From JACVRW01 sp963739095 (lineage in GTDB: Bacteria > Actinomycetota > Thermoleophilia > Solirubrobacterales > Thermoleophilaceae): DNA of 64,000 bases. The notes below the pieces were generated by a model. That model was not told where the DNA came from. It searched no databases and saw only the letters and a program-made list of their open reading frames with translations. Shown here one piece after another: positions 43,873 to 52,359 of this stretch (positions within the stretch are counted from its first letter, which is position 1; each line of letters opens with the position of its first letter). The position numbers and the translations under genes are program-made. The stretch covers positions 62,001 to 126,000 of the forward strand of contig CAVTZF010000035.1 in the NCBI GenBank assembly GCA_963739095.1. Reading direction: 5' to 3'.

Positions 43873-44952
43873 ATGCAGGTACCACTGTTCGCAAGCTCGC
43901 TGGCGCCCTATCAGGACCGGATCGCCGCCCGCCTCGCCGAGGTCGCCGCCTCGCGCCAGTACATCCTGGGCCCGGAGCTGACGGCGTTCGAGAGCGAGTT
44001 CGCCGACTACCTCGGTGTCGGGCACGTGGTCGGCGTCGGCAACGGCACAGACGCCATCACGATCGCGCTGCGCGCGCTCGGGGTGCGGCCGGGCGACGAG
44101 GTCATCTGCCCCTCGCTCACCTTCTACGCCACCGCCGAGGCGATCGTGAACGCCGGCGCGACGCCGGTCTTCTGCGACGTCGACCCGGACACCTGGTGCG
44201 TCACGGCCGACGCGGTCCGCCCGCTGGTTGGCGAGCGCACCGGCGCCATCGTGCCCGTGCACCTGTTCGGCAACGTGGCGCCGGTCGCGGAGCTGCGCGA
44301 GCTCGGGGTGCCCGTGCTCGAGGACGCCGCCCAGGCGGCGGGCGCCTCGCTCGCCGGCGTGAAGGCGGGGGCGCTCGGCGACGCGGCCACATTCAGCTTC
44401 TTCCCCTCCAAGAACCTGCCCTGCCTCGGCGACGGCGGGGCGATCGCGACCGACGACGCGGACGTCGCCGAGCGGGCGCGCAATCTGCGCTTCCACGGCT
44501 CGAAGGACAAGCGCCACCACACGGACGTCGGCTACAACTCCCGGCTCGACTCGATCCAGGCGGCCGTGCTCCGGATCCTGCTGCCGGAGCTCGACGGCTG
44601 GAACGAGGCCAGGCGTGCGGTCGCGGCGAGCTACGAGCGCGCCGGGCTCGGTGAGCACCTGAAGCTGCCGGTGCCGACCGAGGGCGCGCAGCACGTCTAC
44701 CACCTCTTCCCCTGCCTCTCCGACGACGCCGACGAGCTCGCCCGCTCGCTCGCCGACAGCGGCATCGGCGCGCGTGGCTACTACCGCACGCCGGTGCACC
44801 GGCAGCCGGCGATGGAGCGCTTCGCTCGCGGGGAGCTGCCCGTGACCGACGAGCTCGCCGCGACGCTGATCGCGCTGCCGATGGGCACCGAGCTCGACTC
44901 GGCACAGGTCGAGGCCGTCGTGGCTGCGTGCGCCGCGCGCGTGCGCTCGTGA
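43873..44952 (+). CDS. DegT/DnrJ/EryC1-family PLP aminotransferase, WbpE/WlbC-like
   Basis: 359 residues. SRQYILGPELTAFESEFADY, GVGNGTDAITIALRAL, VPVLEDAAQAAGASLAGVKA and the PLP-lysine motif FFPSKNLPCLGDGG are full family hallmarks. These enzymes transaminate 3- or 4-keto nucleotide sugars with glutamate. The next gene is a Gfo/Idh/MocA oxidoreductase of the WbpB/WlbA kind, so 3-amination of a UDP-GlcNAc-derived uronic acid is the best guess. The acetyltransferase usually found with them was not seen. Confidence 0.92.
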   Translation: MQVPLFASSLAPYQDRIAARLAEVAASRQYILGPELTAFESEFADYLGVGHVVGVGNGTDAITIALRALGVRPGDEVICPSLTFYATAEAIVNAGATPVFCDVDPDTWCVTADAVRPLVGERTGAIVPVHLFGNVAPVAELRELGVPVLEDAAQAAGASLAGVKAGALGDAATFSFFPSKNLPCLGDGGAIATDDADVAERARNLRFHGSKDKRHHTDVGYNSRLDSIQAAVLRILLPELDGWNEARRAVAASYERAGLGEHLKLPVPTEGAQHVYHLFPCLSDDADELARSLADSGIGARGYYRTPVHRQPAMERFARGELPVTDELAATLIALPMGTELDSAQVEAVVAACAARVRS

Positions 44953-45932
44953 GCGACCGCCTCCGGATCGGGGTCGTCGGGCTCGGCTACTGGGGCCCGA
45001 ACCTCGCGCGCAACTTCGACGCGCTCCCGGACGCCGAGCTCGCCTGGCTGTCCGACGAGTCACCCGAGCAGGTCGAGCGCCAGTCGCAGCGCTTCCCGTC
45101 GGCCCGCGCGGGCTCGTTCGAGGAGCTGCTCGCCGACCCTGAGCTCGACGCGATCGCGCTCGCCACGCCCGTGCCGACACATGCCGAGCTCGCGACGCGC
45201 GTGCTCGAGGCCGGCAAGCACTGCTTCGTCGAGAAGCCGCTCGCCCAGACGGCGGCCGACGCCGAGGCGGTCGTGGCGGCGGCCCGGGCGAGCGGCCGCA
45301 CGCTGATGGTCGGGCACCTGCTCGAGTACCACCCCGGGCTCGAGGCGCTCAAGAAGCTCGTCGACGACGGCGAGCTCGGGACGGTCCACTACATCTACGG
45401 CAACCGGCTCAACCTCGGCAAGCTGCGCCCCGAGGAGAACGCGCTCTGGTCGCTCGGAGCGCACGACGTCTCGGTGGTGCTGCGGCTGGCGGGGGAGGAG
45501 CCGGTCGAGTGTCAGGCCCACGGCGAGTGCTACATGCAGGACGGGGTCGAGGACGTCGTCTTCTGCTACCTGCGCTTCCCGTCCGGGCTCGCCGCCCACC
45601 TGCACCTGTCCTGGCTCGACCCGCACAAGGAACGCCGCTTCACGGTCGTCGGCTCGAAGAAGATGGCGACCTTCGACGACATGGCGCTCGAGCAGAAGCT
45701 GAAGGTCTACGACAAGGGCTTCGACCAGTCCTACGAGGGCTACGGCGAGTACATCGCGCGCTCGGGCGACGTCCACTCTCCGCAGGTGTCGAACGAGGAA
45801 CCGCTGCGGATCGAGTGCCGCCACTTCATCGAGTGCCTCCGTGAGGGCCGCACGCCGCGCTCGGACGGCGAGGCAGGCGTGCGTGTGGTGCGGGTGCTCG
45901 AGGCGCTGCAGCGGAGCCTGGACGCGCGCTAG
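44949..45932 (+). CDS. Gfo/Idh/MocA-family oxidoreductase, UDP-GlcNAcA 3-dehydrogenase-like (WbpB/WlbA type)
   Basis: 327 residues. The Rossmann motif is GVVGLGYWGPNLARNF, the catalytic EKP motif is HCFVEKPLAQT, and MVGHLLEYHPGLEALKKL, YIYGNRLNLGKLRPEENALW and SLGAHDVSVVLRL follow, a pattern typical of WbpB/WlbA-like enzymes in polysaccharide loci. Such enzymes oxidise C3 of UDP-GlcNAcA, and known ones can regenerate NAD+ by reducing 2-oxoglutarate to 2-hydroxyglutarate. The GTG start overlaps the aminotransferase TGA by four bases, so the two are translationally coupled. Confidence 0.9.
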   Translation: MSDRLRIGVVGLGYWGPNLARNFDALPDAELAWLSDESPEQVERQSQRFPSARAGSFEELLADPELDAIALATPVPTHAELATRVLEAGKHCFVEKPLAQTAADAEAVVAAARASGRTLMVGHLLEYHPGLEALKKLVDDGELGTVHYIYGNRLNLGKLRPEENALWSLGAHDVSVVLRLAGEEPVECQAHGECYMQDGVEDVVFCYLRFPSGLAAHLHLSWLDPHKERRFTVVGSKKMATFDDMALEQKLKVYDKGFDQSYEGYGEYIARSGDVHSPQVSNEEPLRIECRHFIECLREGRTPRSDGEAGVRVVRVLEALQRSLDAR

Positions 45933-46273
45933 CGCGGCGTCGGGTGCCGCGGCTCGTAGAGACCGAGCTCGCCACCGCCCGGCAGCCTGATGGCGGTCAT
46001 GAGGCCGAACCCCTCGTCCCTGACAGGCCGGGAGAACTCGACCCCCTTGGCCTCAAGCTCCGTCGTCGTCGCGGCCATGTCGTCGCACATGAGATAGAGC
46101 TCCTGGCGGAGCTCAGCTTCGCTCGGATGCGCGGCGAGCTCCGCCGGCGGCAGCGCGAAGATGAGCCAGCCGCCGCCGGCGTCAACGGACGAGAGCTCGA
46201 GGACGTCGCGGAAGAAAGCGCGAAGGGCTTCCGCGTCCTTGGTGAAGATGACGGCGTGGACTCCGTTGATCAC
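45929..46273 (-). CDS. VOC-superfamily (glyoxalase/bleomycin-resistance-like) protein
   Basis: 114 residues, one full VOC unit: MINGVHAVIFTKDAEALRAF at the start, then FRDVLELSSVDAGGGWLIFA, and FGLMTAIRLPGGGELGLYEP at the end with the usual metal Glu. It could bind a metal and act on small molecules; no more can be said. GTG at 46271-46273 is the start. It does not belong functionally with the sugar genes. Confidence 0.85.
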   Translation of the reverse strand: MINGVHAVIFTKDAEALRAFFRDVLELSSVDAGGGWLIFALPPAELAAHPSEAELRQELYLMCDDMAATTTELEAKGVEFSRPVRDEGFGLMTAIRLPGGGELGLYEPRHPTPR

Positions 46274-46356
46274 CGGACTGCCTCTGCCGGGGTCGACCGA
46301 AGTATCCCGGGCCGCGGCGATTGAAGACTTCGGGGGGCCATAGGCCCACGAATCGT

Positions 46357-47250
46357 TCAGTCAGTGGTGCGCAGCTGCGCCCGCCACGCGTCGAGCGCGT
46401 CCGCCACGGTCTGCGCGAGCGGGATCTCGGGCTTCCAGCCGCAGGCCGCGCCCAGCAGCTCGGCTGAGCCGCGCACCTCGGGCACGTCGTGCGGGCGCAG
46501 GCGCTCGGGGTCGACCTCGTGACGGACCGGGATGCGCGCGGCCTCGGTGACCATCGCGATCAGGTCGCGGACCGTGGCCGTCTGGCCGCTGCAGACGTTG
46601 TAGGCGCCCGGGTCGAGCTCCGCGGCCGCGACGTAGGCGCGTACAACGTCGCGCACGTCCGTGAAGTCGCGGGCCGAGTCGGGGTTGCCCGTGCGCAAGA
46701 GTGCCTCGGGCACGCCCGCCGCCTCGGCCTCCGCCACCTGGCGGGTGAGCGTGCCGACCACGTAGTCGTCCGACTGGCCGGGACCCGCGTGGTTGAAGGC
46801 GCGCATGCGGACGATCCGCAGCCCGTGAGCGTCCGCGTATTGGCCGCCCAGCAGGTCGCACGCCGCCTTCGACACGGCGTAGGGGTTCTGCGGCCGCAGC
46901 GAGGCGGACTCGTCCACCGGCAGGCGCTCGGGCGGGCCATAGACCTCGCCCGAGCTGACGAGCACGACGGCCGCCTCCGGGGCCTCCTGGCGCACGGCCT
47001 CGAGCAGGTTGACGGTCATCGACACGTTCGCTTCGAGCACCTCGCGCGGGGCGCGCCACGAATGCCCGACGGAGGCGAGCGCGGCGAGGTGGAAGACGCG
47101 GTCGGGGCGGGCGTCGCTCAGTGCCGCACGCACGGCATCGGAATCGAGCAGGTCAAGCTCTTCGCGAGTCGGGGCCACGGCGCCGTCGCCCAGCAGCGAG
47201 AGCAGATGCGAGCCAGCAAACCCCGCCCCGCCAGTGACGAAGTCGCTCAC
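46357..47250 (-). CDS. rmd: GDP-6-deoxy-D-mannose reductase (Rmd)-like
   Basis: 297 residues. The N-terminal SDR motif is TGGAGFAGSHLLSLLG, the catalytic triad lies in VLVSSGEVYGPPERLP and NPYAVSKAACDLLGGQY, and FNHAGPGQSDDYVVGTLTRQ, PDSARDFTDVRDVVRAYVAA and YNVCSGQTATVRDLIAMV closely resemble Rmd, which reduces GDP-4-keto-6-deoxymannose to GDP-D-rhamnose. With the Gmd at 53.5-54.5 kb this supplies GDP-D-rhamnose. It overlaps the next gene by four bases (GTGA). Confidence 0.85.
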   Translation of the reverse strand: MSDFVTGGAGFAGSHLLSLLGDGAVAPTREELDLLDSDAVRAALSDARPDRVFHLAALASVGHSWRAPREVLEANVSMTVNLLEAVRQEAPEAAVVLVSSGEVYGPPERLPVDESASLRPQNPYAVSKAACDLLGGQYADAHGLRIVRMRAFNHAGPGQSDDYVVGTLTRQVAEAEAAGVPEALLRTGNPDSARDFTDVRDVVRAYVAAAELDPGAYNVCSGQTATVRDLIAMVTEAARIPVRHEVDPERLRPHDVPEVRGSAELLGAACGWKPEIPLAQTVADALDAWRAQLRTTD

Positions 47251-48212
47251 CGAGCAGTCGGCTCGCGCTCGCGCAGCCACTCGACCGTGCCGGCGAGCCC
47301 CTCGCGCAGGTCGACGCGCGCCTCCCAGCCGAGCAGCCGGCGCGCCTTCTCGACGGACGGCCAGCGGCGCTGCACGTCGACCTCGAAGCTCGGCAGGTGC
47401 TCGAGCTCGAAATCCGCGGGATCCTCGCCGCAGGCCTCCCAGATCAGCCGCGCGATCTCGGCGACGGTCCGCTCCTCTGACGCGGACACGTTGAAGTCCT
47501 CGTTCTCGCCTGCGGGCGAGGCCATCGCGGTGACGATGCCGTCGGCGATGTCGTCGACGTGGGTGAGGGTGCGCGTCTGCTCGCCGGAGCCGAAGATCGG
47601 GAGCGGGCGCGCGCCCGACAGCACCTTGCGGATCACGTCGGGGACCATGTGCGCGATGCCGGGCTCGTCGTCCGGCAGCTCGCCGGGGCCGTAGGCGTTG
47701 AAGGGGCGGCAGATCGTGTACGGCAGCCCGTGCTCGTCGTGGAGCGCACGGCAATAAACCTCGCCGGCCAGCTTCGAGAAGCCGTATGCCGAGCGCGGCG
47801 CGGGGCAGTCGAGGAGGTGCTGCTCGGTCGTCGGGAACTCGGTGGCGCGCTCGAAGACCATCGACGAGGAGACGTACACGAGCCGCTCCACGCGCACGTC
47901 GAGCGCCGCGCGGAAGACGGCGTTGTAGAGCCCGTTGTTCACCTCGAGCAGCGTGTGCGGGAGCTTGTGGAAGTTGGCGATGCCGCCGACGATCGCGGCC
48001 AGGTGGATGACCTGTGTGCAGCCCGCGACGGCCGCGCTCGCCTCGCGTGGGTCGAGCAGGTTGCCCGTGTGGACCGCGCAGGCGCCGCGCATCCAGTCGG
48101 GCGCCTCGCGCTGATCCGACACGCGCACCTCGAACTCCCCGTCGCGCGTCAGGCGCCGCACGACAGCGGCGCCGATCGTGCCGGCGCCGCCCGTCACCAG
48201 CACGCGGCTCAT
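47247..48212 (-). CDS. NAD-dependent sugar epimerase/dehydratase (extended SDR)
   Basis: 321 residues. LVTGGAGTIGAAVVRRL is the NAD motif; VYVSSSMVFERATEFPTTEQ and RSAYGFSKLAGEVYCRALHD hold the Ser and Tyr-x3-Lys; RPFNAYGPGELPDDEPGIAH and the motif SVEKARRLLGWEARVDLREG are typical of nucleotide-sugar epimerases. Substrate (for instance UDP-hexose or GDP-sugar) cannot be read. It is coupled to both neighbours by four-base overlaps. Confidence 0.85.
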   Translation of the reverse strand: MSRVLVTGGAGTIGAAVVRRLTRDGEFEVRVSDQREAPDWMRGACAVHTGNLLDPREASAAVAGCTQVIHLAAIVGGIANFHKLPHTLLEVNNGLYNAVFRAALDVRVERLVYVSSSMVFERATEFPTTEQHLLDCPAPRSAYGFSKLAGEVYCRALHDEHGLPYTICRPFNAYGPGELPDDEPGIAHMVPDVIRKVLSGARPLPIFGSGEQTRTLTHVDDIADGIVTAMASPAGENEDFNVSASEERTVAEIARLIWEACGEDPADFELEHLPSFEVDVQRRWPSVEKARRLLGWEARVDLREGLAGTVEWLREREPTAR

Positions 48213-49447
48213 TCGGCGATCGCCCGCTCGTGCACGACGCCGAACACGCGGCCCGCGCCGGTGGCGTTCCAGGGGTCGACGAGCAGCGTGCCCTCAGGAA
48301 GGCGCTCGAGCAGGTCGGAGAACTCGGCGTGGTTGGTCGCCACGACGACGGCGTCGGCGCCCTCGAGCGCCGCCTCGAGCGGCTCCGAGTCCTCGGGGAC
48401 GTGTGGGTCGTGGCGGGCGACGTGGGCGAGCTCTCGCTCGAGCATGCGCACGACCTTGTAGGAGAGCGAGTCGCGCACGTCGTCGGAGCCGCGCTTGAAG
48501 GTCAGCCCGAGGACGGCGACCTTGAGGTCGCGCAGCGAGCCGCCCAGGCGCGACTTCAGGCCCTTGACCAGGAACACGGGCACGGTCTCGTGCACGCGCG
48601 ACACCGCCAGCAGCATCCCCGGGGCGCTCGAGCGCTCCTCGGAGAAGGTGAAGTCCTTGCGCAGGCAGGCACCGGCGGTCAGCCCCGGCAGCGCGATGCC
48701 GCCGCGCGGGTAGTCGTGATTGATCAGGTCGATCACGTCGAAGACGTTCGCGCCGTACTGCTCGCACTCCATCATCAGGAGGTTGGGGAGCGCGAACTGC
48801 GTGTAGCGAAGGATGTTGGTCCAGATCTTGGCCAGCTCGGCCTGCACCGGGCTCGTCTGGACGATCTCGGTGCCGAACACCTCGAACAGCTCGGCGGCTC
48901 GGGCGCCCGAGCCCTCGCCGACGCCACCGACGATGCACGGCAGCGTCGCGATCTCATCGAGGAAGTGGTTCTCCGCGATCCGCTCGGGCACGTGGGCCAC
49001 GAACAGCTCTTCACCGACCTTGAAGCCGCGTCGCTGCTCGATGTAGCCGGCGACCCACTCGGTTGTGCCCGGCGCCACGGTCGAGCGCAGGATCAGCGAG
49101 TGGCCCTCGCGCAGGACGGGCAGCAGGTCGTCGACCACGCCGCGGATCTGCGAGATGTCGATCTCGATGTGCGAGTAGGAGGGCGTGTGCAGCGTGAGCA
49201 CGATGTGGTCCGCGCGCGCCGCCTCCTGGACGACCTTCGTGCGCTCGAAGCGGCCGCTCGGCAGCACCCGCTCGAGCAGCTCCTGGGTGCCGGTCTCCTG
49301 GAACGGCATGTGGCCTCCCGCCAGCTGGTCGAGCACGACGTCCTGGCGCTCGACGCCGATCACGTCGACGCCGCGGTCGGCGAACGAGAGGGCGAGCGGC
49401 AGGCCAACCCGCCCGAGGCCGACCACCGCGACGCTCTGGGAGGCCAT
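48209..49447 (-). CDS. UDP-N-acetyl-D-mannosamine/glucosamine dehydrogenase-like (WecC/WbpA family)
   Basis: 412 residues. The NAD motif is AVVGLGRVGLPLALSFADRG; middle helices include LPNLLMMECEQYGANVFDVI; catalytic Cys lies in TAGACLRKDF; the C-terminal domain has LKVAVLGLTFKRGSDDVRDS. It oxidises C6 of a UDP-N-acetylhexosamine in two steps to the uronic acid. This product could feed the WbpB/WbpE-like pair at 43.9-45.9 kb or the WecG-type transferase next to it. The start ATG at 49445-49447 overlaps the upstream stop by one base (TAATG). Confidence 0.9.
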   Translation of the reverse strand: MASQSVAVVGLGRVGLPLALSFADRGVDVIGVERQDVVLDQLAGGHMPFQETGTQELLERVLPSGRFERTKVVQEAARADHIVLTLHTPSYSHIEIDISQIRGVVDDLLPVLREGHSLILRSTVAPGTTEWVAGYIEQRRGFKVGEELFVAHVPERIAENHFLDEIATLPCIVGGVGEGSGARAAELFEVFGTEIVQTSPVQAELAKIWTNILRYTQFALPNLLMMECEQYGANVFDVIDLINHDYPRGGIALPGLTAGACLRKDFTFSEERSSAPGMLLAVSRVHETVPVFLVKGLKSRLGGSLRDLKVAVLGLTFKRGSDDVRDSLSYKVVRMLERELAHVARHDPHVPEDSEPLEAALEGADAVVVATNHAEFSDLLERLPEGTLLVDPWNATGAGRVFGVVHERAIAE

Positions 49448-50271
49448 TACGCCCGCCCTGCGCGCCTCTGGGCCAGGTACTGGCGGGTGATGCCGAGCAC
49501 GAAGCGGGGGTTCGTGTAGAGGTAGCGCGGCAGCAGCCGGCGCGGCTCCTGAGCGATCCGGTAGATCCACTCGAGCCCGCGCTCCTGCATCCAGTTCGGC
49601 GCCATCGAGATGCGCCCGGCGTGGAAGTCGAAGGCGGCGCCGACGCCGCACATCACCGGCACGTCGAGCCGGTCGCGCATGTGCGCCATCCACTTCTCCT
49701 GCTTGGGCACGCCGATCCCGACCCAGAGCACGTCGGGCTTGGCGTCGTTGATCTGCTCGACGATCGCGTCCTCCTCGTCGGCCGTGAGCGGCCGGAACGG
49801 GGGCGAGAAGCCGCCGACGACCCTGATGCCGGGGTGGCGGCGGCGCATCGACAGGGCGAGCTGCACGAGCGAGCCCTGGTCGTGCCCGCCGTAGAGCCAG
49901 ACCCGGTGGCCGCGCTCGGCGCAACGGTCGCTGTAGCGCAGCATCAGCTCGGGCCCGTAGACGCGGTCCTCGAGATGCTCGCCGAGCAGGTTCGAGGCCC
50001 AGACGATCGGCATCCCGTCCGGAACCACGAGCGTCGAGCGGCGCAGCGCCGCGAGCATCTCAGGGTCCTCCTGGGCGACCATCAGCGCATGCACCGGCGC
50101 GGCGCAGACGTAGCCGCGGCCGCCGCCGTCGACGAGGCCGTCCATCACTTCGATCGTCCGGTCGTAGTCGACGACCGAGATCGGCACGCCCAGAACCTCG
50201 CGAGTGCGAGGCGAAGACGCGCGGCGCGGTGAGCCCGCGGTCAGGCCGGGTTGTGACTGGGGGGAGGACAT
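49447..50271 (-). CDS. WecG/TagA/CpsF-family glycosyltransferase
   Basis: 274 residues. VLGVPISVVDYDRTIEVMDG, VVPDGMPIVWASNLLGEHLE, HRVWLYGGHDQGSLVQLAL, VLWVGIGVPKQEKWMAHMRD and VGAAFDFHAGRISMAPNWMQ are strong family signatures. Such enzymes add ManNAcA, ManNAc or related sugars to lipid-linked acceptors. Being paired with the WecC-like dehydrogenase suggests a uronic-acid amino sugar donor. ATG at 50269-50271 has GGAG seven bases before it. Confidence 0.9.
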   Translation of the reverse strand: MSSPQSQPGLTAGSPRRASSPRTREVLGVPISVVDYDRTIEVMDGLVDGGGRGYVCAAPVHALMVAQEDPEMLAALRRSTLVVPDGMPIVWASNLLGEHLEDRVYGPELMLRYSDRCAERGHRVWLYGGHDQGSLVQLALSMRRRHPGIRVVGGFSPPFRPLTADEEDAIVEQINDAKPDVLWVGIGVPKQEKWMAHMRDRLDVPVMCGVGAAFDFHAGRISMAPNWMQERGLEWIYRIAQEPRRLLPRYLYTNPRFVLGITRQYLAQRRAGRA

Positions 50272-50301
50272 GCCGACGACCAGGGAGCGTACATTCAACC
50301 C

Positions 50302-51839
50302 GTGCGTCCGGCCGGGGTTGCGCCGTCCCAGGAGGGTGCGCCGGGGCCCGGCGAGGCCCGCCTGCTCGCATCCGGCGCGCTCGTGCAACAGATCGCCCAG
50401 GCGAGCGGCCTTCTCGTCCTGCTCGTGATCGTGACCGTGCTCGCCCGGCGGCTGTCGGTGGCCGAGCTTGGCGCCTACGGACTGGTCGCGTCGCTGGCCG
50501 GCTACCTGCTCGTGCTGCGCAACAGCGTGGCCAGCTCGGCGGTGCGGGCGATGGCGAGCGGCCCTGGATCGGAGCGAGCGCGGGCGCATGTTCAGCGCGG
50601 CGGCCGCGCTGTACGTCGTGGTCGGCGTGGCGACGGGGTGCTGATCGCGTTGGCCGCCTCGCGATCGGCGCGTTGATCCTGGAAGGCGAGCTCGGCGGTG
50701 ACGCGCAGCGCCGGTGGCGCCGGCCTGGGGCTCTCACGGCGCTCGGAATCGCCGTCGACCATCAACCTGGATGCGCTGCGCGCGGAGCGCCTGTTCGTGC
50801 GCGGCGCCGTGACGGAGATCGTGGCCGTGTCGCTGCACCTGGCGCTGATGCTCGCGCTGATCCTCGGCGGTGCGGATCTGGCCTGGGTGATCGCCTTCAG
50901 CGGCGCGATCCCGCTGTTCAGCGGCGTGCTCTCCGCCGTCGTGGCGCGCCGGTCCGGTTGCCGGTGCGCTTCGAGGCGCGCGGCCGTAACGCGCGAGCGC
51001 GCTGATGGCGATCGTCCCGACGGCCGGCTGGCTGCTCGTGGTCGAGCTCTCGAACCTCGCGATGTACGCGTTCAGCCGCGTGATCCTGGGCGCCTACCGC
51101 TCGCCCACGGCGGTCGGCCAGTTCGAGGGACCGGTGCGGGCGCACAACCTCCTGTACGCGCTCGGCGGGGCGCTGGCCGTGCCCGTCGTGCCGACGGCCT
51201 CGCGCTACGTGGCCGCGGGGAGGACTCGCGGCGCCTGCGCGAGCTCGCGCTGCGCGGCACCCGCTACACGCTCGCGCTGTTCGTGCCGCTGTGCGTGACG
51301 CTGATGGTGCTTGCCGAGCCGATCCTCGACGTGTGGCTCGGCGATCGCTACGGGGAGGGCGCCACGGCGCTCGCGATCCTCGTCTCGTACTGGCTCCTCT
51401 ACGGCGGGCTCGTCGTGACGCCAGGATTCCTCGTGGGCGCCGGGCGGGCGCGCCGGTGGGCCTGTGTTCGCCGTCGCCGCCGTCCTGAACCTGGTGCTGT
51501 CGCTCGATCCTCACCCCGGAGCTGGGCATCGAGGGCCCGGCGCTCGGCACGGCGATCCCGTTCTTCCTCGCGTTCCCGTTGCTGCTGCGGGTCGGGCTGA
51601 CGCATCGCGGCGCGCCGCTCGGCGAGCTCGCGCGCCGCGCCTGGCTGCCGGCCTACTCGCTCGGGCTCGTGCTGGCGGGCGTGCTTGTGGCGGTGCGGCT
51701 CGGGCTCGAGCCGGAGACGCTGCCCGCTGTGCTCCTGGCGGCCGTCGGGGGCGTGCTCGCCTACTGGGTGGGGTTCTACGTGCTCGTGCTCGAGCGCGGA
51801 CGAGCGCCAGCTCGGCGTGGCCTCCTCTTCAGAGGCTGA
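50302..51839 (+). CDS. Wzx-like polysaccharide flippase (frameshifted)
   Basis: About 505 residues. Opening ARLLASGALVQQIAQASGLL, then VLARRLSVAELGAYGLVASL is the Wzx signature near the first helices; 12-14 hydrophobic segments follow (VAVSLHLALMLALILGG; IVPTAGWLLVVELSNLAMYA). It moves the lipid-linked repeat unit across the membrane. Breaks are needed near 50570, 50640, 50710, 50960, 51225, 51460 and 51800. A second flippase gene lies at 61.6-63.2 kb. GTG 50302 diverges from the WecG-type gene across 30 bases. Confidence 0.8.
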
Positions 51840-52359
51840 GCTCGGACAGGAGCGGCGCGGAGCGGTCGCGCTCCGAGGTCTGGAAGTCGATGCCCTCGGG
51901 CCATTTGATCCCGACCTGCGGGTCGTCGAAGCGGAAGCCCGACTCGGCGGCGGGGTCGTAGTAGGTCGAGCACTTGTAGATCACGTCCGCCGTCTCGGAG
52001 AGGACGCAGAAGCCGTGGGCGAAGCCGTCCGGGACGTACAGCTGGTGGTGGCGCTCGTCGTCGAGCTCGTGGCCCTCCCAGTGCCCGAACGACGCCGACC
52101 CCGGCCGGATGTCGACGAGCACGTCGAGGATCGCGCCCCGCCCGCAGCGCACGAGCTTGGCCATACCCGGCTGGAAGTGCATGCCGCGCAGGACGCCCTG
52201 CGCCGAGCGCGAATGGTTGTCCTGGACCCAGTCGTCGTGGACGCCGAGCTCGGCGAGCGTGCTCGCCCTGTAGGTCTCGAGGAAGAAGCCGCGCGTGTCG
52301 CCGTGGACCGTCGGCTCGAGCAGGAGCGGGCCTTCGAGGCGGGTTTCGAGGCGCTTCAC
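51829..52359 (-). CDS. rmlC: dTDP-4-dehydrorhamnose 3,5-epimerase (RmlC)-like
   Basis: 176 residues, the usual RmlC length. RGFFLETYRASTLAELGV, DNHSRSAQGVLRGMHFQPG (catalytic His), AILDVLVDIRPGSASFGHWE, VPDGFAHGFCVLSETADVIY with the catalytic Tyr region KCSTYYDP, and FRFDDPQVGIKWP are all conserved. It epimerises C3 and C5 of a 4-keto-6-deoxyhexose. The rest of the dTDP-L-rhamnose set (RmlA, B, D) is not in the window. GTG 52357-52359 overlaps the oxidase stop. Confidence 0.9.
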   Translation of the reverse strand: MKRLETRLEGPLLLEPTVHGDTRGFFLETYRASTLAELGVHDDWVQDNHSRSAQGVLRGMHFQPGMAKLVRCGRGAILDVLVDIRPGSASFGHWEGHELDDERHHQLYVPDGFAHGFCVLSETADVIYKCSTYYDPAAESGFRFDDPQVGIKWPEGIDFQTSERDRSAPLLSELSL